Below, in pieces: positions 1 to 9,952 of a stretch of 64,000 nucleotides of DNA. A program made the position numbers and the translations under genes. Under the pieces are notes generated by a model. It saw only the letters and a program-made list of their open reading frames with translations, did not search any database and was not told the origin of the DNA. Location of the stretch: positions 6,200,001 to 6,264,000 of the forward strand of contig OU612068.1 of NCBI GenBank assembly GCA_914767715.1, written 5' to 3'. Each line of letters opens with the position of its first letter. Positions within the stretch are counted from its first letter, which is position 1. This stretch comes from Membranipora membranacea (Eukaryota; Bryozoa; Gymnolaemata; Cheilostomatida; Membraniporidae).

Positions 1-1690
1 AACAAATTTTTTCCACCAGTGTCATTTGGAGAAAAAGTAAAACAAATTATGAACTGATCTCATCTGGTCCATAGTAAGTTGTAAATAGTTTCTATTGTTG
101 TTTATTATTGTTTATCCTTCACAATCAATGCTCGCAGTCTCAGCAAAAGTCAGTTTTTACATAAACTCTTACTAAATAAACTTAATGCAACCAGTGCAAA
201 ACTGAACAATCTTGATTTGGAAATAGTTCTAGTAAAGTATCGGCAACCACAGCAAAAATCACCAAAAAAACTGCAGCTCCTCATCTCCACCCATAACCTT
301 GTAATTCTCTGACATTTTAAATCTTTCGCTCAATGCTGTCATGCTATATTGTAAGCGTCATTTCACACGTCAACACTTTTGCTATCCAGTTTGTCTGTTA
401 TCACTGGATCAAATCAAAGTTATATTGCCTCATTTCTTCCTTGTGCAAGGTGAACTAGAAAAAATATTGTGGCAGCTTTGATTTTGCTGATAAATCTTTT
501 AAAGCTAACCTGGATATGATCTATAAGCAAACAGTTATCTCTGTTCATTTACCACCTTCCAGAGTTGTATAGACAGTTTTCTGAGCTCTGATTTAGGCCT
601 CAATTCAGAGTTGTCCTCTCTCCAGTTTGGTACTTTTAACCCACGCCGTATAGGCAAAACGTGCTGAAAAGAGGGTTATCTTGAAAACCGCTTATAAGAG
701 GATAAAAGTTATTTTTGATTCAGAATCTGCAACATGAAAAACTTATATAGACATAGTTTGGGAAATAATTTTAGTATTTGGATAGTCAATTATAGCATTT
801 TCTGCCTGTTTTGCGGACAATTTGGCAGAATTTTTCACGAGTTTTGTCACTAAAATTAGGATTTATCAACATTCAAGCCTCCAATGATTTCGAAACCCTG
901 TCGCACAGGGTTTTTAATGGTGCAGACTCTGAATCAAAAATCATTTTTATCCTTACATAAGCGGTTTTCAAGATAACCCTCTTTCAGCAGGTTTTTCCTA
1001 TGCGGCGTGGGTTAAAAGTACCAAACTGGAGAGAGGAAAACTCCGAGTTGAGGCATAAATAAGAGTTCAGAAAACTGTCTATTATACGAGGGGCATTGCT
1101 CTTCTGTCCCCACTTTTGATGTTTTGTTTCCTCCTTGTTGGTTGAAGTATATTTGGCTGCGAATTTTATCGGCCATTTGTTGGCTTGAAGCCAAGTTATT
1201 CAAATTTTGACGCACAAAATGTGCATCTAGTTTTAAGGCTGTGAAATTTCTAAAATATTCCAAATTTTTTTCTGTTGCTTGACCCGTTTAACCTCATATC
1301 ATCAGAAACAAATTCTATCCCTGTCACCAAGAGTTAGACCCAAGGCTATGTCCTGCAAAGTTCACATTCAATGGATCCATGCCAAGTCTCATGTTTGACA
1401 TCCATTATTGACACACCGCCACACTCATCCCACATCATTATCATCAGTTATCAGCTAGATAATATTGTAAATTCCTTTCCTGTCTGCCTGTCGACCTCTT
1501 TATTAACTTGAGTGTTGTAAAATAATGTAAACATTGTGTAGTATTATCTTTTGCAGATGATTGCTAGCGGTTCTTTAGCAGTACAGAGATAGTGCACCCC
1601 TGTAAGTTGCCTGGAGATTCCATTGAGACTTTGTTGCACATGACTGCACAATATTAACTTGTGACGTCACTGGACCTCAGATCCACTCAT
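1..1690. other. upstream non-coding stretch
   Basis: No convincing coding exon is seen here. Apart from the inverted-repeat element at 569-1082, the stretch is unremarkable AT-rich sequence leading to the sulfotransferase promoter. Confidence 0.5.
569..1082. mobile_element. fold-back element with ~160-bp inverted arms
   Basis: The left arm (from 569, ATAGACAGTTTTCTGA) is the reverse complement of the right arm (ending 1082, CAGAAAACTGTCTAT) for about 160 bases, with mismatches and small gaps. The middle holds about 190 bases with no coding content. This is the architecture of a non-autonomous DNA transposon. No clean target-site duplication is visible, so the superfamily is open. Confidence 0.7.
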
Positions 1691-1757
1691 GGTTATAAAT
1701 ATGAAAGGTCTGAGGGTGTTGGGATCAGTCTAGCTGTGAGTTTGTGACAGTAAACAG
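1691..1757 (+). promoter_or_regulatory. TATA box, initiator and 5' leader exon of the sulfotransferase gene
   Basis: A TATA box (TATAAAT from 1693) lies about 34 bases before an initiator-like TCAGTC (1725-1730; A at 1727). A short leader exon then ends at 1757 in CAG before a good donor (gtaaga). A pyrimidine tract with AG at 2163-2164 can act as acceptor, placing the ATG of 2192 early in the next exon. The transcription start is inferred from motif spacing. Confidence 0.55.
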
Positions 1758-2191
1758 GTAAGACTTGACCTGTCTAGTTTTTTCATGTAATAGATACCGA
1801 TTTGTTGACTGTTAGCGGTAATGTAATTATAGAAACTTTCACTTTTTATGACAGACACGTTTTTGATTTGTAAAGAGCTGCCAATTTATTGTCAGGTAAT
1901 TTGATCACAGATTTTTTTTGAAAATTTCCCTTCGGGATTGTCAAAAGAATTGATAGCGTATGTTGAGATGTGTTCTGCACTAAAATCTATTTTAGAATTT
2001 TTTTAAAAGTCGTGCTCATTTGAATTTTTTTTGTCAAATGTACTCTAAGAAATGTTTATAATGGAAATATGAACCAAACCTTTCAATTTTCCGGTTTGGC
2101 TTGGTTTTCATTTACTATCCGATTTGCTTTCTATTGTATTAAGAGTTGTTTTTTTCCTCTGAAGATCGATTTATTGAGTTGAACTGCAAGA

Positions 2192-5100
2192 ATGCATCGC
2201 GTGACAAACAAGTATAATAACCCCGGTGTGGTGGTGGAGATCGGGCCTGTTATGATGTTGATGCCAGAGGTTCTCGGTCTAGCCCCCGAAGATATGCCTA
2301 CACCTGAGAAACAGCAGGAGCAAGCAACAGAAAAGTTTAGAAAACTGAAGGCATTCAAGCCCGATCCATCTTCATTCCTCATCGAGGCCTACATGAAATC
2401 TGGTATGATTTAAAAATGTAGAAGTTTCATTTACGCTGATAAAATGTTTTCCACCAAAGGGAAGGAATTTGTCACCAATTCTTTATCATATGGTTGATAC
2501 GTTCATAGAATAAAGGGGCGAATATTTATTTGGATTTAAAACTGGGATGTGGTCGACTACCAGATTTATTAGGCTATTTTCCTCTTACAGGAAGCTCATG
2601 AGATTCTGAGAATCTCTAAGGTTGCTATGGGTATTACTATTCAAGGCCACAGACGATAACTTTTATGACATGTAGTGACGATTGTTCCTTCATTGAAGCT
2701 AGTTTGAAGCGGATTTGTTATCATAAAGCCAAATGAATAACCAAACTTATACTTGTATATGTCTGTCAGCAAAGAAAAATAAATTCTCTAAATAATGTGG
2801 CTGATCGACTAGCAGCCAAAATATATGACAACATAGAATTTGATTGCCTGCCAAGTGCAAAGAGCGACACAAGTCTATTTTTTCTTTTTTGGCAAAGAAA
2901 AGCGTTTGAAAATGATCATGTCATTGGCCATGAGCTTGGTTGAGGCCAACATCAAGTATAGCATACTCTCTGATCTAGTATTTGTGCTATATTGGTGAAG
3001 TGGGGTCAGGACCTGTTTTGATGTTGATGGGTTTATTGCTCAAAGAATTTGAACTCCTCATACTATAGGGAAAGTTATTTATCTGCCTCATATGCAATTT
3101 AGTATAAATCATGGCCCCACCAGTATTCACAATCTGAATGTGGAATGCCTTGGGAACTTCCCAAGTTGACACAGTCATGCTGGTCTTTACATAAGTTTTC
3201 TCTCTGCTCCGTCGGAAGTCTTTTTATTGTGTTTCATATGTCATCAGTTTTTCCTCGTACTCATCGCGATTGATTCTCTGAATTTTGGGAGGAATTTAAT
3301 ACGGATTTAGAAACGCGGGTAAAAAATTGCACTGCTTTGCCTCTAGCTTATAAATGGTGTATATGTAGTTGATATGGCAGAAGATTCTACCTTTGATTTT
3401 TTTCATGCACGTCGCGTTTACAAATATTACTGCTATACTAGCCAACGTTCCCCTCAAAAAATAAATATTTTCAAATTGAAGAAAGTAAGTAAAAAAAAGT
3501 CTGGTTATATCTGTTCTTCGTCAGTTTCATCTTTGGCTTCATGCAGGTATCAAAGCTTAATGGATTGAAACATGTGGCCTTTAACTCCACGTGCCTATAT
3601 TATGCAAAAAATAAGAAATTCTATGTTTTGTAACAAAAGTTTCTAGATTAGTCCATCAGATTAGGAGGTTATGTATAAATGCAAGAGTTATAAAATGATA
3701 GATTTTATCAATACTTAGTTAATTCTACTTTCCTATTTTACATATTTAGGTACACATTGGCTCTGGGAGATAATGAGAATGTTGGTAAGTGGTAAGGCCG
3801 AAGTCTGCGGAGAAATGAAGGAAGAATATTTCCTTGAGATGGCAGATGTAGACCGAATTCCTAACATCATACAGCCGACTATTTACAATACTCACATCAC
3901 ACCTTCCCAACTTCCTGATTCTTTAAAAGAACTCAAAACTATCTACATCCTCAGAAATCCCAAAGATGTTATGGTATGTGAGGCTAATTAGTTTGTTTAC
4001 TAATGTTGACTTAATTTTAAGTGGACATAAGTGGAGAGCAGTTTGACACCATAAAACACAGACAAACCTATGTCAAAAGCTAAATGTAGGATAAACAGTG
4101 GTTGTTGGATGGGTGACCTGTGTCCACTTGACAAAGGGTATCTTGTTGGATTGTACTTGAGAGACAAGATTCAATGGATACTTGTTAGGTTAAAGATAAG
4201 ATTTGGTTGAAATGTTCCATCATCATTAGAAAGTGGATGGAAAAGTCTAAAGTAAAAAGTGGGATTATTTCGTCAGTATTTTATCTTCGTTAGCAAATGG
4301 AAAAAAAATTGTCAAACGAGTTCAATACCAATGAAAATCAACACTGAGCCTAGCCTACTGATGTGCCTGCATTCTTTCTTCCTAAGCCACTAGCCGCCTT
4401 AATAATTGGGGCCCGGGAAATGAAATTCTACCAGAGACTATAGATATATTCTATAGATATATATCTATAGTCTCTGATTCTACTACCAGCTATCTTGGCT
4501 CAGTTTGAGAGCTTGAACTAATAGATCAGCACAAATTCTCCATCAAACCAACGCTTAAAGCATCTCCACATATGAACAATTGTTCTGACATCTATCATTA
4601 TTTATTCTCCCAAGACAAAGTCCATTCAGATGGCTCCTGATGTTTTCAAGATTTTAGTTTTTCAATCCGGATCTAACAAAATCAGAATACAATTATCTTT
4701 TACAAAAACAAAACCAAAGAATCACTGGCAAGTGACCAAACTAATTTCTCTGGTGCGATCCTTCAGCCGCAGACAGTATATTTATAAATGTTTCAATGAA
4801 TTTTACCAGCTTGGTAATCCCTTACTGCAACATGTCAACGCTGTGGTCGGATAGAGGGGTAAATGTGAGGCTATCAAACAAGTAAAAGAGATGAAAACTT
4901 CTCTATTTGCCTTTTTGAAGTAACCGGCTTATATTTGAGCAGACAAGACACCAGATAAAAAACCACAAGGACCATATCAATACCCACACAATGTTCCTCA
5001 TTTTTGACCTCGCACACCATGGTTTTTGACTTCCGCGAAAGATAAAGAATGGGGCAATGTTCTCAGTTTTTGACCCGACCTTAGAGTACTATGGAGTGGT

Positions 5101-8100
5101 GTCATAAGATCGAAAGTGAATACTCTTGTGACTCTTAGTCTTCAGATTTTGGCACGAGTATCAATGTCCTCTCAGTTTTTGACCTCGACCGACCGACAAG
5201 GTCAAGACATTCACTTTCACTTAGTTATCTTACCTCATCAAATTTTGCTCCACTTTGCACTGTTAGCACTTTATATCTGATTTTATTTATCACGTTTGTG
5301 AAAGCTTATATACATTACAAAACTGTACTGTGCTGGAACGTTTCCAAGTTATACACTATATAGATTTTGTGTGAATGGCGCCATTTCACCCTGATTATTA
5401 CCTAGGGTTTGCCTGATAATTTCATAATCGTTGGGGTGGGCAAAGACACTATCCGGCAATCCTATCTGATAAACTGATAACTGTACAGATCGATAACGGC
5501 AGAGTTGTGAGATTTAGTTTGTGAATGAACACAATTCGATCTTGATAAAAGGACGGCGACATGGACTCTATGCAGTGGTCCCTGGGTAGAGTGGTCCTGT
5601 CATTAGACCATCCAACAGCATGATGAGAGTTTCAATTTAAAGAAATAACTGTGTTTTAACCGTTTTACCCTGACCTGTCAATTAGAAACAGTCGCATTAT
5701 TTCACTTTAGGTTGAAGTTCCATTTTGTTCTGTTTTCAGGTTTCTTCATATCACCATGTTAACTCGATGCACTTGGATAATGAGATAACCTGGGATAAGT
5801 TATATGAGGAGTTTATAGATATGACCACAGGTTTGTATAAATAGAAGATCTTTGAGAAAAATAATTTCATTTACTATCAAAATATGGTCAGCCTGTCGGA
5901 GAAGTTAGAGACTCCTTGGCCTGTCCTAGCCTTACTACTATTATCTAACTTCTAACCAAGAATGGTATTATATTATATGTTACATAGACTACTCCAAAAT
6001 TTTACCTGGAATGAAAACCTGAATATACTGTTAAATTTGGTCAAATCAATATGTCTTTTTTTTTTACATTCTATACTTTTTTGTGATAAAGATAAGCTAT
6101 AGCTCTTTTATCTGAACAGTACTTTGTCTAGTCATTCAGACATTCAGACCCTGGCTGATGATCATGGATCATGGTGTATTTCTCATACATTAATCACTTA
6201 ACCTTGAACTCTGTTCTCTTGCCGGTTTTAGAAGACCCAGTCAGACTTGGAGACAACTTTTTCACATTTACTCGAGAGGCATGGGAGCGAAGAAATAACC
6301 CAAACACACTGCTGCTCTTTTACGAGGATATGGTTCAGGTAGGCCCTCATCTCTTACATAAAGCAAATACTACACAGGAGAAACAATTACTGAAGTTTAG
6401 ATCTCTCCATTCTTCTTCGAATGACAAAATTTGTTAATTTAAATTCCGATTCTAATTAGATTAATTTTTGGTGGCAAACTTTAATCTAATTAGCTATTCA
6501 TCTAATTAGCATTCTATTGGATATTGTCTGCAAACAGTGGTTTGTTCTCAAAGAGTTCCCCATTGTTTGATGAGATCACTCCTTGTACTTTCCATACCAT
6601 TGACTCCGTGAGCCTTCGCTAAGCCCTGAAACTCATAAATCACTTTTTGATATCTTGTGGTAACTTTGGTATATTGTTTGTGTTCCAGTTTCTATTATTA
6701 TGGCTGTCATATTTCAGTGTGACGTTTTCTGAATACCCAGATCAAGAAGTGTCTTATGTGACATTAATAGCATACAAGCTCTTTTGAACCTTAATTTGAT
6801 GAGGTGGGCGTGTATTTATTGTCACTGGATTTAAAATGGGGCAGGGTGAAGACTCAACTTAGTTAATGTGTAGGCTCTGATTGGTGGGTGGGGAGAAGAA
6901 GAGCCAATGCCAGGTCGTAGAGGACTTTCAGGAACCTTCGACCTTGGCATTGCCTAACTTTTGATAAATAGAAGAATTTTTTGTGCTGGCTTTGATCTGT
7001 TTAATGATTAAGTAGCCTACGATCACAATTGGTACAGCGCCTGCTTCGAGATACGAGAGTTGTGGGTTCGAAAGGTCGTCAAATTTTCATCTTATTCAAT
7101 ATCAAAAGTTAGGCAATGTCAAGGTCGAAGGTACTTTCCTGAAAGTGCCATATGAACAGACGTTGGCCCTCCTTCTCCCCACCCATCACTCAGAGCCAAC
7201 ACATAAGCTAACCTATCCCTATTAGATAAATACCTAACAAGGCTAAGTATGAATAAAAAGGAACAATTCCGAACCATCCCAACTCACATGGCGCTATTCT
7301 GGTTCTATAGAACTCCAGGATCCAGATCAAAGCGAGTTACAACGGCAATGAATTTAGTCTCCTTGGTAACAATGTTTGCTTTTATTTTTAGGACTTCGAA
7401 GGCCAGTTACGAAAGCTCGCCAATTTTATGGATGTGCCTGTGGTTGGCAGTTTGATCGGTCAGATTTCACAATCGACTGAAATCAATACTCTCAAGTCCA
7501 AGAAGGAACAGCTACTTAACGATGAGAAACAAAAGTTCACCAAACTCTTCCGAAAAGGTATTACAGCTAAATTCTACAAAGTTGTCTCACTATGTCAAAT
7601 CTTTGATAAGTACGCCAATACATGGGCGTTTGCCCTTGTCTTGTGACAACAGCCTCCGCAAATAGTTGTTGTATCTTTAAGATCATACTGCGAGATAGAT
7701 ACAGAGATACCATACTTAAACTAAGCTGGCTTCCTACCGCAGCACGCCATAATAGCCAATTAGTTACAGCGGGACTGAACCCAGGGCTCCAATCCATCAT
7801 GTGATGTAAGGCAGTCAGTAATACTGCCTGAACCAACAAGGATAAGGTTCTTACATTTATGCCCTCACATCACACCCCAACGCAATAGTTTTAATCAAAG
7901 AGTTCATAGCACCCTGTGTTCACAGCTCATATGGATCACGTTGCTGGACCATTTTATATTCAGAGCAATATGCCGTTTTTCATGAAAATTATTGAGGAAG
8001 TAGTCACTACTTCATCTGTCATGTGATACTGTTAATCGAGTGTTTGTCAAGGACTCCTAACTTGGTATAGAGGTCAAGACTTATTTTACTACTAAGAGTC

Positions 8101-8552
8101 TCGATCCATATATAAATATTAGTTTTGCGCTTGAACTATCGTGTTCAGAGATTCCACACCTCAAACAGGGGATGCTGTTGTGTGGAACTATAGTTTACTG
8201 CCAATATCATCAATATGTCTTCATTCTGTATTACCTTTCATATCACATGATCCAGGGAGAGGGCAACTTCAAGTGCAGTAAATAATTTTATAACAACAAA
8301 ATCTTCAGAGAGGCGAAGCACTTATACCTTTGTTTTTACTTTGTCATTGTTCTGGCAATAAGTATGATATGGCCATTGGTTAATAATATCTATTGGATAA
8401 TATCATCATTTGTGATTTGTTTTTCCTTGATAGGTGGAGTTGGAAAATGGACGTCTTATTTCTCAGAAGCCCAGAGTGAGAATCTTGATAGAGTGATGGA
8501 AGAAACCTTCAAAGATTGTCCAGGGCTAGAGTTTGTGTACGAGCTGCAGTAA
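2192..8552 (+). CDS. cytosolic sulfotransferase (SULT family), 6 exons
   Basis: Transfers sulfate from PAPS to a hydroxyl or amine on a small molecule in the cytosol. Coding exons: 2192-2402, 3750-3973, 5740-5830, 6232-6338, 7392-7557 and 8434-8552; all phases match and give 305 aa, about the usual family length. The 5'-phosphosulfate loop is YMKSGTHW (residues 67-74; the usual TYPKSGTTW has Pro where Met stands). The likely catalytic His is 119 in NTHITP. The 3'-phosphate site is LRNPKDVMVSSYH (138-150), and the C-terminal PAPS loop is RKGGVGKW (265-272; the usual Asp before Trp is Lys). There is no signal peptide or membrane segment, so it is a cytosolic rather than a Golgi enzyme. The acceptor substrate cannot be told from sequence. 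The start follows a spliced leader exon. Confidence 0.93.
5898..5918. mobile_element. 21-bp palindromic insertion with 7-bp target duplication
   Basis: GGAGAAGTTAGAGACTCCTTG is a degenerate copy of the CAAGGAGT...ACTCCTTG palindrome. It is flanked on both sides by exactly GCCTGTC (5891-5897 and 5919-5925). It lies in sulfotransferase intron 3. Confidence 0.6.
6856..7215. mobile_element. fold-back element with a tRNA-like segment in its loop
   Basis: Arms of about 150 bases (for example TAGGCTCTGATTGGTGGG near 6870 against the reverse complement near 7190) flank a spacer at about 7020-7085. The spacer contains a tRNA B-box-like GGGTTCGAA and an upstream GGTACAGCGCC, but no foldable acceptor or T stem. 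It lies in sulfotransferase intron 4. Confidence 0.6.
7600..7840 (-). repeat. possible tRNA-related SINE
   Basis: Read on the minus strand, GGGTTCAGTCCCGC (near 7775) resembles a pol III B box. It is preceded by an A-box-like stretch and followed by about 170 bases that are richer in GC than the flanks. No poly-A tail or duplication was found, so this is a weak call. It lies in sulfotransferase intron 5. Confidence 0.3.
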
Positions 8553-8809
8553 CAAATACGGCAAAACATGATGATGCATAGAAATGTGTTAAAAATGACA
8601 CCGGTTCATTGTTATCAACTATACGCTGCTGCTATTGTACTTTAAGCAGCGATGAGTCTCACTCAAGTCTCAACGAGTCTCAGTTGTCATATATTATATT
8701 TACTTCAATGATTAAGTGTGTGTCAAGGTCATCAGCTCCATTCTCTTTATCATTGGTTGGTTTCACACACCCCAAAACTAAAATGAGATCATACATATGT
8801 GAGTTCTAC

Positions 8810-8848
8810 CAAGGAGTTAAATTAACTTAAAGTTACTTTAACTCCTTG
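8810..8848. mobile_element. 39-bp palindromic insertion with exact 7-bp target duplication
   Basis: The ends are CAAGGAGTTAAA and TTTAACTCCTTG, with a 15-base loop. GTTCTAC lies directly on both sides (8803-8809 and 8849-8855). It belongs to the same palindrome family as 5898-5918 and 12947-12967. Confidence 0.65.
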
Positions 8849-9094
8849 GTTCTACCGAATATTGATGACATAACATATCTGGCTGCCAAAGCCGAGGCAG
8901 TGATAAATGTATAGCACTGCTCTCTCATTCAGCTAAAATTATACCATTGCATGTCTTGATTTTATTGTAAACTAATCTATGTATTTTGTATTGATCACTG
9001 TGCGCACATATCTTATCACGTATGTTCATGTGCTATTTTATTATCTCTTTTACAGTATTATTTTACCTGAAGAGTATTGAGGTTATAGACAGCC

Positions 9095-9142
9095 TCATGA
9101 CTAGCCTTCCCTGACACGTTTCTCAAGGCAGGCTAGTCATGA
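9095..9142. repeat. 48-bp palindrome related to the TAGCCTGTC family
   Basis: TCATGACTAGCCT is answered by AGGCTAGTCATGA around a short loop. The TAGCC/GGCTA ends match the elements at 11417, 20851 and 50139, but no flanking direct repeat is seen here. Confidence 0.45.
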
Positions 9143-9469
9143 AACGATGTAGGTTGTGCTGGTTTGTATAAAAGTCTCATGTTGATTTTATGTAAATATA
9201 CATGATTAAAAATGCCATAGAATAACATTTTTTGACACTTTTACCATATATTCTAGTTTTTAAGGTTATCGTCATGACGACAACTCGCTGAGAGTGACGT
9301 CTGTATAACCACTCGCATAACCACTCGTGGATGTTTAAGCATTTAATTATTTTTATCACTTTTTACACATAACCCCACGCTTGACTTTTATTATACTGTG
9401 TGATGTTGTGCTCACTTCTTTTGCCAATGATGCTGCTATGATAAAACTTTATTTTTGTAATGATTATAA

Positions 9470-9497
9470 CACAGAGTAAGGATAATCCTACTCTGTG
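9470..9497. repeat. 28-bp palindrome CACAGAGTAAGG...
   Basis: CACAGAGTAAGGAT is followed by ATCCTACTCTGTG. A second copy lies at 24146-24175. The flanks ATTATAA and ACTATAA match at 6 of 7 positions, suggesting a 7-bp target duplication. Confidence 0.45.
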
Positions 9498-9952
9498 ACT
9501 ATAAATACATTCCGTATGTCATGGAAAGTAACATTCATAACATAAATCAAGCCCATAAATCACTATTAAAAGTCAACGGCTGAAGAGGCAAAGCATTATA
9601 GAATCAGTGTCAACAATGAGTATTTATAATCTTTGGTGTCAAGGATTGAACCACAACAAGTAACAAAGAAACAAATACCACGAGCAAGTTCATAATGTTG
9701 ATTGGTAGAGAAATACCAATGGCTGCGTGACAAGGCTACCAATCAGTTGTGGTGTTTTTTTCAGGTGCGAACTTTTTGCATTTGGTTCAACGACCTGGAA
9801 GGAGGGGGGAGGGGGCGCAAATGAGGCAGAAGTAAACTTTTCAAATAAGAAATAAAAAATACAATTATGAAAGATCTTGATACAAATAAAAAGAACATGA
9901 AGAAGTTCTGCACACACATAGAGCTAGCAAAAAATATTCTTTTATAAAAAAT

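Larger units (their letters stand above)
8553..9952. other. intergenic, convergent 3' ends of sulfotransferase and RS1
   Basis: No exon is recognised. The stretch contains three small palindromes (8810-8848, 9095-9142, 9470-9497), a purine-rich patch near 9800, and the 3' flanks of two convergent genes. No AATAAA is obvious close to the sulfotransferase stop. Confidence 0.5.

Noticed and set aside
4432-4476. AGAGACTATAGATATAT palindrome in sulfotransferase intron 2
   Set aside because: Good hairpin, but AT-rich and with no directly abutting duplication; a nearby ATTCTAC repeat is offset, so no element call was made.
7020-7090. Possible tRNA gene
   Set aside because: Box-like motifs are present but the T stem and acceptor stem do not pair; kept only as a tRNA-like segment of a repeat.
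9690-9917. Minus-strand open frame downstream of RS1
   Set aside because: Low-complexity, Pro/Phe-rich reading with no family resemblance, lying after the RS1 stop.
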